In this document: in pieces, positions 20,674-27,135 of the stretch
Layout: every line of letters starts with the position of its first letter
How positions within the stretch are numbered: the first letter of the stretch is position 1
Source: Gammaproteobacteria bacterium
GTDB lineage: Bacteria > Pseudomonadota > Gammaproteobacteria > UWMA-0217
Reading direction: 5' to 3'
Assembly (NCBI GenBank): GCA_027031685.1
Contig: JALVPS010000332.1
Coordinates: forward strand, 1-32,339
Length of the DNA: 32,339 nucleotides
The notes under the pieces: model-generated
Told to the model about the DNA's origin: nothing
Databases searched by the model: none
Seen by the model: the letters and a program-made list of their open reading frames with translations, nothing else
Translations under genes and position numbers: made by a program

Positions 20674-21644
20674 TCGATTTCACCCCCTTCTGGGCGCGAC
20701 TGGAGGGCACGCCCCTGGCGGCCTGGCGTCCCGCGCTGGAGGCGTGCGTGGGCCGGGCCGTGGCCCCCGGTCGGCACGGTCATCTGCCGGCATGGCGCGC
20801 CGTGCTGGACGCCCTGCCGTCCGTCATTGCCCGGCACGTGGACCTTGATCGCGACTGCCTGCTGATCGGTGGCGCCGACGAGCTGGACGAGGGCGAGCGG
20901 GCGCGGCTGCGCGCCCTGCTGCGGCAGCTCATCCCGTGGCGCAAGGGCCCGTTCGAGGTGTTCGGCATCCACATCGATACCGAATGGCGCTCCGACTGGA
21001 AGTGGCGGCGCGTTTCTCCGCACATTGCGCCGCTGGCCGGCCGGCGCGTGCTGGACGTGGGCTGTGGCAGCGGCTACCACTGCTGGCGGGCTGCCGGTGC
21101 CGGCGCGGAGCTGGTGGTGGGCGTTGACCCCTCCCTGCTGTACGTCATACAATTTTTGGCAATCCATCGGCTGCACCCGCTACCGTCCATCATGGTGCTC
21201 CCGGTGGCGCTGGAAGACCTTCCGCAGGGTGGCGGGGCCTTTGATACGGTCTTCTCCATGGGGGTGATCTACCACCGCCGCTCCCCCATCGACCACCTCT
21301 TCCGGCTCCGCGACTGTCTCCGCCCCGGCGGGCAACTCGTGCTCGAGACGCTCGTCGTGGACGGCCCGCAGGGATACGCGCTGACCCCTGCGGGTCGTTA
21401 CGCCAAGATGCGCAACGTCTGGTTCATTCCGTCCCTGCCGACACTGGAGCGTTGGCTCTCGCGCGCCGGATTCGCGCAGGTGCGTTGCGTGGATGTGACG
21501 CAAACGACCGTGGCGGAACAGCGGTCTACCGAATGGATGCCGGGTGAGTCGCTGTGCGACTTCCTCGATCCGCAGGATGCCTGCAGGACCGTGGAGGGAT
21601 ACCCGGCGCCGCAGCGTGCCATCGTGCTTGCCGAGCGGCGCTGA
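20670..21644 (+). CDS. cmoB: tRNA U34 carboxymethyltransferase CmoB
   Basis: This 324-residue enzyme transfers the carboxymethyl group of carboxy-SAM to 5-hydroxyuridine 34 of tRNA, giving cmo5U. Key segments are LLRQLIPWRKGPFEVFGIHI, DTEWRSDWKWRRV, VLDVGCGSGYHCWRAAGAGA (SAM-binding), GVDPSLLYVIQF, DTVFSMGVIYHRRSPIDHL, MRNVWFIPSLPTLERWLSRA and STEWMPGESLCDFLDP. The GTG start overlaps the cmoA stop. Length equals the E. coli protein. Codon use becomes slightly less GC-biased near the end, without other signs of transfer. Confidence 0.95.
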   Translation: MIDFTPFWARLEGTPLAAWRPALEACVGRAVAPGRHGHLPAWRAVLDALPSVIARHVDLDRDCLLIGGADELDEGERARLRALLRQLIPWRKGPFEVFGIHIDTEWRSDWKWRRVSPHIAPLAGRRVLDVGCGSGYHCWRAAGAGAELVVGVDPSLLYVIQFLAIHRLHPLPSIMVLPVALEDLPQGGGAFDTVFSMGVIYHRRSPIDHLFRLRDCLRPGGQLVLETLVVDGPQGYALTPAGRYAKMRNVWFIPSLPTLERWLSRAGFAQVRCVDVTQTTVAEQRSTEWMPGESLCDFLDPQDACRTVEGYPAPQRAIVLAERR

Positions 21645-21766
21645 AGGGCGTAAGAAATGCATGTCACGGAACAGTCGAGGCACGCTGGCCGCCGCCCCGG
21701 CCCTGCGCCGATAATGAAAAAACACCCCCACGGTGCCACCATCAACCCTCAGGCCCGAGAACAAGA

Positions 21767-22108
21767 ATGCGCCTACGCCACCTGCCCCCCTTGCTCCTGC
21801 TGCTCTCCCTGCTGATATATCTGCCGGCTTGCAAGCCGCTCTCTCCCGACCGCTCGGCCGCCGGGCTGCCGCAGTCGCTGACCGTGGTGGATGCCGCCCC
21901 GCAGGCGGCCGCCCGCTGCGGCGGCAGTGCCCTGCGCGTGGTGCATGGACTGGACTACGATCACGACGGCCGCCTGGGTCCCTTCGAGCGGCTGGGGGTG
22001 GAGGTGCTGTGCGTGCCGCCGGGCGGGACGCCCGATCTGGCCGGCGCGCCGGTCGTGACTCGCGCCGATCCGGCACGCCATGCATTGCCTTCCCCGGGGG
22101 GCGGCTGA
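21767..22108 (+). CDS. Small putative lipoprotein with an EF-hand-like loop
   Basis: This 113-residue protein has a hydrophobic signal (LPPLLLLLSLLIYLPAC) with a lipobox-like LPAC, though Pro at -2 is unusual. The mature part has CGGSALRVVHGLDYDHDGRL followed by GPFERLGVEVLC. DYDHDGRLGPFE fits the 12-residue EF-hand loop (Asp1, Asp3, Asp5, Gly6, Glu12), and the whole unit between the two Cys resembles the short Cys-bounded repeat of the DUF7151 type (C..GG..I..G.D.N.DG.L...E.....C). It probably binds calcium in the envelope. GATAAT at 21710-21715 may be its -10. The stop abuts that of the convergent hemerythrin gene (TGATCA). Confidence 0.65.
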   Translation: MRLRHLPPLLLLLSLLIYLPACKPLSPDRSAAGLPQSLTVVDAAPQAAARCGGSALRVVHGLDYDHDGRLGPFERLGVEVLCVPPGGTPDLAGAPVVTRADPARHALPSPGGG

Positions 22109-22675
22109 TCAGCGCGGGCCGTCCTCGCTGGCCAGGATGCGTTCCAGCAGGCCGCGGAACTGGTTGTCCAGCCGCTCGCTGAAGAGGGGGTCCGCTCCCG
22201 CTGGATGGCGCGCCGCCACGGCTTGCCAGTCCGCCTCGCCGAAGGCGGTGCGCAGGCGCGGAAACAGCTCCCGCTCCTCGCGTTGTAGGTGGCGGCGCTG
22301 CAGGGCAATGTAGTCGTTCAACTGCCGCAGCAGGGCATCGCGCGGCATCAGCACATCGTTCAGCAACGACTCGATCGACTCGCGCAGCGCATGTGTGGCG
22401 GTGCGCAGGGCAGTGTGTTCGGCCATGGTGTTGCGGAAGCGGGCGGCCACTTCGGCATCCGGGGCATGGTGGGTCAGATAGTGCTCGATGAGGGCGTCCT
22501 CCAGCGGGTGGTGGGACACGTCGGGGTAGCTCTCCATGTACTCGATGATGTCCGCCATGAGCGCCAGATCCTCGTTGCCTCCGGCGTGTATCCGCTCGCC
22601 CTCGGCCTCCAGCAGCCGCAGCAGGCGGTTCAGGTTGGCGTGGTCCCGGTGCAGTCGATCGAGCAAGTTCTCCAT
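22109..22675 (-). CDS. Hemerythrin-domain protein
   Basis: This 188-residue cytoplasmic four-helix protein has the hemerythrin HHE pattern: LLDRLHRDHANLNRLLRLLE (first His), YPDVSHHPLEDALIEHYL (second His pair and Glu), AEHTALRTATHAL, and ALQRRHLQREERELFPRLRT (last His/Glu pair). These ligands form a non-heme diiron site that can bind oxygen or NO or store iron. Bacterial proteins of this type are linked to oxidative or nitrosative stress and Fe-S repair; the role here is open. The ATG at 22675 begins the first helix directly. The region upstream is a small repeat element rather than a recognisable promoter. Confidence 0.85.
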   Translation of the reverse strand: MENLLDRLHRDHANLNRLLRLLEAEGERIHAGGNEDLALMADIIEYMESYPDVSHHPLEDALIEHYLTHHAPDAEVAARFRNTMAEHTALRTATHALRESIESLLNDVLMPRDALLRQLNDYIALQRRHLQREERELFPRLRTAFGEADWQAVAARHPAGADPLFSERLDNQFRGLLERILASEDGPR

Positions 22676-22694
22676 GGCGGCCGGCCGGGTGGCT

Positions 22695-22841
22695 CAGCAG
22701 CGTTTTGAAATTCGCTCAGGCGGGTGCAAGGCAAGGCGGGAATGACCGAAAAAGCGCGGTTTGCAAACGGTAACCGAGCATGTTGAGGCCATTTTTGAAG
22801 GCCGTCCCACACCGCATGAGTAGGGTTGCACAGCGCTGCTG
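22695..22841. repeat. Intergenic element bounded by 8-bp inverted repeats (MITE-like)
   Basis: The 147-base stretch is bounded by CAGCAGCG (22695-22702) and CGCTGCTG (22834-22841), perfect inverted repeats. The inside is lower in GC than its surroundings, non-coding, and has internal symmetry (GTTTGCAAAC; CGGTT...AACCG). Phrases such as GCAAGGCGGGAATGACCG and GAGGCCATTTTTGA resemble an intergenic repeat seen in many gammaproteobacteria. The right boundary touches the stop codon of the next gene. No second copy lies in this window. Confidence 0.45.
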
Positions 22842-23072
22842 CTAGCGTTCCACGAAGAATTCGGCGTCTGTCTTCAGATCGCGCGTGAGGGTCTCCAGCC
22901 GTTCGACGATACGCTCCTTGGTCTCGAACACGGCCGCGTCGATGGCCGATTCCACCAGCAGGGCCAGCTCGTCGAGATGTTCGTCATTGAAATGCTCGCG
23001 GCACTCCTCGCCCAGCATCTCCTTGAAGCGCGCCACCACCTTGGCGGCGTGGGCGGTTTCGGGTCGTGTCAT
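22842..23072 (-). CDS. Small helical protein in operon with ppk2
   Basis: This 76-residue protein is all-helical and charged: AAKVVARFKEMLGEECREHF, NDEHLDELALLVESAIDAAV and ETKERIVERLETLTRDLKTD. It starts at an ATG after GAGGAG, 17 bases downstream of the ppk2 stop on the same strand, so it is co-transcribed. Heptad-like spacing suggests it forms a coiled-coil or helical bundle, perhaps as an oligomer or PPK2 partner. I do not recognise a family. The stop codon sits at the edge of the inverted-repeat element. Confidence 0.7.
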   Translation of the reverse strand: MTRPETAHAAKVVARFKEMLGEECREHFNDEHLDELALLVESAIDAAVFETKERIVERLETLTRDLKTDAEFFVER

Positions 23073-23089
23073 GACGGGGTTCTCCTCGG

Positions 23090-24007
23090 TCACTTGAGGG
23101 AAGGCGGGGTGATGCGCTCGTCTTCTTCGTAGATGACCGAGGCCGGTCCCACGATGAGGTGGTCGGGCGGCACCACCACCTTGGGATCCTTGTTGGGATA
23201 GGGCACGTTGACCAGCACGTGACGCATGGCGTTGAGGCGCGCCCGCTTCTTGTCGTCGGACTTGATCACCGTCCAGGGGGCGTCGGCCGTGTCCGTGTAG
23301 AAGAACATGGCCTCCTTGGCCTCGGTGTACTCGTCCCACTTGTCCAGCGAGGCCATGTCGATGGGGCTCAGCTTCCACTGCTTGAGGGGATCCTTCTTGC
23401 GCTTCTGGAAACGGCGGAACTGTTCCTGGCGGCTCACTGAGAACCACAGCTTGAACAGGCGGATGCCGCTGCGCACCAGCATGCGCTCCAGCTCCGGCGC
23501 CTGGCGCATGAATTCCAGGTACTCGGCCGGGGTGCAAAAGCCCATGACCCGTTCCACCCCGGCGCGGTTGTACCAGGAGCGGTCGAACATGACGATCTCG
23601 CCCGCCGTGGGCAGGTTCTCGATGTAGCGCTGGAAATACCACTGACCGCGCTCGCGCTCGCTGGGCTTCTCCAGGGCCACCACGCGGGCCCCGCGCGGGT
23701 TGAGGTGTTCCATGAATCGTTTGATGGTGCCGCCCTTGCCGGCGGCGTCGCGCCCCTCGAACAGGATGACGATCTTCTCGCCCTTTTCCTTGACCCAGTT
23801 CTGCATCTTGAGCAGTTCGATCTGGAGCTTGGCCTTCTCCTTCTCGTACTCCTTGCGGTCCATCTTCTTGGCATACGGGTAGTTGCCCTCCTTGAAGATG
23901 GCCTTGCGCGACAGGCTGCCGCCCTTGGGGGCCTTGCCCTTTTTGTTCTTGCCGGTATCCGCCTTGGCGGGGCTGGCATCGTTCTTGATTTCGATATTGG
24001 CACTCAT
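23090..24007 (-). CDS. ppk2: Polyphosphate kinase 2
   Basis: This 305-residue PPK2-family enzyme transfers phosphate between polyphosphate and nucleotides. Walker A is GRDAAGKGGT (85-94), Walker B region FDRSWYNRAG (141-150), with VERVMGFC after it, and the lid module is FQKRKKDPLKQWKLSPID. The N-terminal ~40 residues are Lys-rich and disordered-looking. The single catalytic domain and length fit class I PPK2. Direction (NDP phosphorylation or polyP synthesis) cannot be told by eye. A terminator-like hairpin lies in its 5' leader, and a -10-like TATAAT on the minus strand at 24096-24091 lies beyond that. Confidence 0.93.
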   Translation of the reverse strand: MSANIEIKNDASPAKADTGKNKKGKAPKGGSLSRKAIFKEGNYPYAKKMDRKEYEKEKAKLQIELLKMQNWVKEKGEKIVILFEGRDAAGKGGTIKRFMEHLNPRGARVVALEKPSERERGQWYFQRYIENLPTAGEIVMFDRSWYNRAGVERVMGFCTPAEYLEFMRQAPELERMLVRSGIRLFKLWFSVSRQEQFRRFQKRKKDPLKQWKLSPIDMASLDKWDEYTEAKEAMFFYTDTADAPWTVIKSDDKKRARLNAMRHVLVNVPYPNKDPKVVVPPDHLIVGPASVIYEEDERITPPSLK

Positions 24008-24056
24008 GGCTGCTCTTGGAAGGTGCTGATGTGTGACGGGCGAGTGCGATGCAAGC

Positions 24057-24079
24057 AAAAACCCCGCCCCGCGGAGCGG
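24057..24079 (-). terminator. Terminator-like hairpin in the ppk2 leader
   Basis: On the minus strand CCGCTC (24079-24074) pairs with GGGCGG (24069-24064) around a CGCG loop, followed by GG and TTTTT (24061-24057), 50 bases before the ppk2 ATG. It could stop transcripts arriving from the amrB-amrA operon, or act as an attenuator if ppk2 transcription starts near the TATAAT at 24096-24091. Confidence 0.5.
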
Positions 24080-24288
24080 CTCGCCCAAAAATTATAAGTA
24101 TAGTGCACGGGTGGGCCCGTTGATGCAGGTCAAGAAGGGTCCGCGCCGCCGCGGCGACGGTGTGCCCCGAATCTGTGACGGGCGACCTATTGACCCTCAG
24201 GGGAACCTGCTAGCGTGCCGGTCATCCTAACAAGGGCCGGCCGCGCCTGCGCAGACCGGTCCGCCATGATGGGGGCCCTCACCGACTC

Positions 24289-24504
24289 ATGTACAAGGAC
24301 ACCGACTTCGTTTCCCGCCAGTCCCACGAGCTGAACTACATCCTGCAACGGTACGGGCTGCCGCCCGATGCCGCCCACCGCCGGCGCCTGCTGGCCCTGC
24401 TCGACGACTTCCATGCCGCGGCCGACTACGCGCCGCATCACCGCGCCGACTTCTACCGCTATCTGGAGCAGCACCTGGGGCCGGCGGTGGGCGCCGCCGC
24501 CTAG
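24289..24504 (+). CDS. Small hypothetical helical protein
   Basis: This 71-residue protein reads MYKDTDFVSRQSHELNYILQ, then RYGLPPDAAHRRRLLALLDD and FYRYLEQHLGPAVG. It is soluble and mostly helical. No strong ribosome-binding site precedes the ATG (GGGGG lies 14 bases upstream). Its codon use is that of a real gene and it fits exactly between ppk2 and amrA, ending seven bases before the convergent amrA stop. No family is recognised. The 281-base region before it (24008-24288) otherwise holds only the ppk2 leader signals. Confidence 0.6.
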   Translation: MYKDTDFVSRQSHELNYILQRYGLPPDAAHRRRLLALLDDFHAAADYAPHHRADFYRYLEQHLGPAVGAAA

Positions 24505-24511
24505 CCGGGTC

Positions 24512-25102
24512 TCAGGCCAGCTCCCGCTCCGAGAACTCCTCCGTGCGATAGCGCGACACGCGCAGCGTGTCGGACCAGTAGTCGGGCGGCAGGCCGGCCT
24601 TGCGCTTGAGCTGGCGCACGAACTCGCGCGCATTGGGCAGTGACTCCCACACGCTGGGCAGGAAGGTGGCGCGATAGGGGCCGTCCTCCAGGATCAGGCC
24701 ATCGCGCCCCGGCTCCAGCTGCCGCAGCAGGTCGTCCTCGTCCCGCACGGCCATGGGCTCCGGCGCGCCCAGCACCGACACACTGATCTCGATGTCCGGG
24801 AACTCCTCCGGGGTGAGCGGCGGAAAGCGCGGGTCGGAGAAGGCGGCCGCATAGGCGTGCTCGGCCACGTCCTGCACCAGGGGCTGGTAGGCCGACAGGG
24901 CGCCGATGCAGCCGCGCAGCTGGCCGTGCTTCTTGAGGGTGACGAAGCTGGCTCCCTCGCGCTGCAGTTCGGGGTCGAACTTTGAGACGTCCACGCGCAA
25001 CGGCCGGCCGTGCTCGAAGCCGTGGGCGATGGAATCGCGCGCCACGCGCAGCAGCACGGCCCGCTGCGCCGGCGTCAGTTCAGCGGATGGCCCAGGCGCC
25101 AT
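24512..25102 (-). CDS. amrA: AmmeMemoRadiSam system protein A (AMMECR1 domain)
   Basis: This 196-residue protein is an AMMECR1-domain protein. The family's invariant hexapeptide LRGCIG is present in KKHGQLRGCIGALSAYQPLV, followed by AYAAAFSDPRFPPLTPEEFP and DIEISVSVLG. The C-terminal part has DGLILEDGPYRATFLPSVWE and LKRKAGLPPDYWSDTLRVSR. It overlaps amrB by 23 bases and is translated after it. Its genomic partners are a MEMO-like protein and a radical SAM enzyme; the system is widespread but its product or substrate is not established. The conserved Cys in LRGCIG is the likely functional residue. Confidence 0.93.
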   Translation of the reverse strand: MAPGPSAELTPAQRAVLLRVARDSIAHGFEHGRPLRVDVSKFDPELQREGASFVTLKKHGQLRGCIGALSAYQPLVQDVAEHAYAAAFSDPRFPPLTPEEFPDIEISVSVLGAPEPMAVRDEDDLLRQLEPGRDGLILEDGPYRATFLPSVWESLPNAREFVRQLKRKAGLPPDYWSDTLRVSRYRTEEFSERELA

Positions 25103-25895
25103 AGCCCACCACCTGATCCCTGGGTCCGGCCGTGTCGCCGGAGTTGCGCAGGTCCAGCCGCTTCACGCGCAGGCCCTTGCGGCGCGCCACTTCCAGCAGG
25201 CCGCGCACGGGCAGGAAGCCGCAGGCGTTCTCGGAGGCCAGCCGCTCCGGCTGCAGCGACTCGATGGCCTCGGCGGTGGCGGCATCCAGGCGCCGGGCCG
25301 TCTGGTAGTCGTGGTAGTGGCTCAGGTCGGAGCTGACCACGATGAGCGTCTCCGGCCCGTCCCACACGGCCTCCAGCACCTCGGCCACCTCCTCCGGCGT
25401 GGCGGCGCTCACCACCAGCGGCACCAGCTCGAACTCGTCGCCCAAGGTGAGTTGCAGGAAGGGCAGGTGCACCTCCAGGCTGTGCTCGCCGGCGTGGGCC
25501 AGGTCGTAGGCCACCACTTGCGGCAGCCGCTCGAGGGCGGCGATGGTGTCGGTGTCCAGCGGCACCCGGCCCAGGGGGGTGGCGAAGTAGTCCGCGGTGG
25601 GCACAGCGATGCCGCGGAAGCCCACGCGGTGGTCGGGGCCGAGCAGCACGACGCGGCGGATGGGATGGGTGCGGTTGCGCAGGGTGGCGTAGCCGGCGGC
25701 GGCCACGGGTCCGGAATAGATGTAGCCGGCGTGGGGCACGATGAGCGCCTTGGGGGCCGGCTCGTCGGTGCGGGCCGCCTCCAGGAAGCGCAGCACCTGC
25801 TCGCGCAGGGTGTCCGGGTCGTCCGGATAGAAGGTGCCGGCCACGGCCGGCGAGCGGACGCGGGGCGGGGTGGATGACCAGGTGTCTTGTCGCAT
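25080..25895 (-). CDS. amrB: AmmeMemoRadiSam system protein B (MEMO-like)
   Basis: This 271-residue MEMO-family protein is related to extradiol dioxygenases. Metal-site segments are VPHAGYIYSGPVAAAGYATL, VLLGPDH, AGEHSLEVHLPFLQ, VVSSDLSHYHDY and SENACGFLPV. The N-terminus RSPAVAGTFYPDDPDTLREQ is standard for bacterial AmrB. Human MEMO1 binds copper or iron at the matching site, which makes metal-dependent redox chemistry plausible. The ATG at 25895 has GGAG 11 bases upstream. It is the first gene of the amrBA operon and diverges from amrS across a 133-base control region. Confidence 0.93.
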   Translation of the reverse strand: MRQDTWSSTPPRVRSPAVAGTFYPDDPDTLREQVLRFLEAARTDEPAPKALIVPHAGYIYSGPVAAAGYATLRNRTHPIRRVVLLGPDHRVGFRGIAVPTADYFATPLGRVPLDTDTIAALERLPQVVAYDLAHAGEHSLEVHLPFLQLTLGDEFELVPLVVSAATPEEVAEVLEAVWDGPETLIVVSSDLSHYHDYQTARRLDAATAEAIESLQPERLASENACGFLPVRGLLEVARRKGLRVKRLDLRNSGDTAGPRDQVVGYGAWAIR

Positions 25896-25936
25896 GGGGA
25901 AATCTGCTCCGGGAATGCCAGGGGTTTCTATCCGAT

Positions 25937-25953
25937 ATGGGGTGCAACCCCAT
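25937..25953. promoter_or_regulatory. Perfect palindrome between divergent amrBA and amrS, operator candidate
   Basis: ATGGGGT-GCA-ACCCCAT is a perfect 7-bp-arm palindrome. With the preceding AT it forms ATATGGGGT (25935-25943), which is repeated 56 bases on. It lies 42 bases above the amrB start and 76 bases before amrS, where a shared repressor or activator could act on both units. Confidence 0.5.
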
Positions 25954-25988
25954 CCGCTTCAAGGAATTGAGTTTTGTGCGCCGTGTCA

Positions 25989-25999
25989 CCATATGGGGT
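25989..25999. promoter_or_regulatory. Second ATATGGGGT half-site before amrS
   Basis: CCATATGGGGT carries an exact copy of the nine bases ATATGGGGT of the upstream palindrome, same orientation, 56 bases downstream (between five and six helical turns), 30 bases before the amrS ATG. CCATATGG is itself palindromic. Confidence 0.4.
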
Positions 26000-26028
26000 A
26001 GGGAGTCCCTGCCCAACGGTGACCGCCC

Positions 26029-27129
26029 ATGACGCAACCCAAGGTTCCCGAATCGCTCCATCCCACCAAGTACTGGCACCGCCTGGAAGACGGCCGCGTG
26101 CAGTGCGACCTGTGCCCGCGCGAGTGCAAGCTGCACGAGGGCCAGCGCGGCCTGTGCTTCGTGCGCGCCTGCCACAACGGCGAGATTGTGCTCACCTCCT
26201 ACGGCCGCTCCAGCGGTTTCGTGGTGGATCCCATCGAGAAAAAGCCCCTCAACCACTTCCTGCCCGGCACGGCGGTGCTGTCCTTCGGCACGGCGGGCTG
26301 CAACCTGGCCTGCAAGTTCTGCCAGAACTGGGACATCAGCAAGTCGCGCGAGATGGACACGCTCATGGACGAGGCGCCGCCGGAGAAGCTGGCCAAGGTG
26401 GCCAAGGCCCTGGGCTGCCGCAGTGTGGCCTACACCTACAACGATCCGGTCATCTTCATGGAATACGCCATCGACACCGCCAAGGCCTGCCACGAGGTGG
26501 GCGTGAAGTCGGTGGCGGTGACGGCCGGCTACATCTCGCCCGAGCCGCGCAAGGAGTTCTTCGCCCACATGGACGCGGCCAACATCGACCTCAAGGCCTT
26601 CACCGAGGATTTCTACTGGAAGATCACCGGCGGACACCTGCAGCCGGTGCTGGACACCATCCACTACGTCTATCACGAGACGGACTGCTGGATGGAGCTG
26701 ACCACCCTGCTCATCCCCGGCGAAAACGACTCCGACGAGGAGATCGACGCCATGACGCGCTGGATCGTCAATGAACTGGGGCCGGACGTGCCGCTGCACT
26801 TCACCGCCTTCCACCCGGCCTGGAAGATGATGGACCACCCGCCCACCCCGCCGGAGACGCTGCGCCGGGCGCGCGAGATCGCCCTGCGCAACGGTGTGCG
26901 CTACTGCTACACGGGCAACGTCCACGACGAGGAGGGGCAGAGCACCTACTGCCACGCCTGCGGCACGCGGCTCATCGGGCGCGACTGGTACGTGATCACG
27001 GAGTGGAACCTCACCGAGGACGGCAAGTGCCCGCAGTGCGGCACGCCCTGCGCCGGCGTGTTCGAGGCCCGGCCCGGCGACTGGGGCGCCCGGCGCCTGC
27101 CGGTGCGCCTGGCCGACTTCGCCGCCTGA
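26029..27129 (+). CDS. amrS: AmmeMemoRadiSam system radical SAM enzyme
   Basis: This 366-residue radical SAM enzyme has Cys91-x3-Cys95-x2-Cys98 in FGTAGCNLACKFCQNWDISK, the [4Fe-4S]/SAM site, relatives of the PflA-like group. An N-terminal Cys cluster (CDLCPRECKLHEGQRGLCFV, Cys26, 29, 33, 43) and a C-terminal pair of CxxC-type motifs (YCHACGTRLIG, CPQCGTPCAG) could bind extra Fe-S or zinc. GYISPEPRKEFFAHMDAANI and DLKAFTEDFYWKITGGHLQP are typical of AmrS. It diverges from amrB. No good ribosome-binding site precedes the ATG at 26029. The reaction is unknown; a link to protein or cofactor radical chemistry with AmrA/AmrB is inferred from constant gene linkage. Confidence 0.93.
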   Translation: MTQPKVPESLHPTKYWHRLEDGRVQCDLCPRECKLHEGQRGLCFVRACHNGEIVLTSYGRSSGFVVDPIEKKPLNHFLPGTAVLSFGTAGCNLACKFCQNWDISKSREMDTLMDEAPPEKLAKVAKALGCRSVAYTYNDPVIFMEYAIDTAKACHEVGVKSVAVTAGYISPEPRKEFFAHMDAANIDLKAFTEDFYWKITGGHLQPVLDTIHYVYHETDCWMELTTLLIPGENDSDEEIDAMTRWIVNELGPDVPLHFTAFHPAWKMMDHPPTPPETLRRAREIALRNGVRYCYTGNVHDEEGQSTYCHACGTRLIGRDWYVITEWNLTEDGKCPQCGTPCAGVFEARPGDWGARRLPVRLADFAA

Positions 27130-27135
27130 GGCGGC

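Noticed and set aside
25075..26955. 626-codon minus-strand frame across amrB and amrS
   Set aside because: Out-of-frame shadow; both true genes have intact metal or Fe-S motifs.
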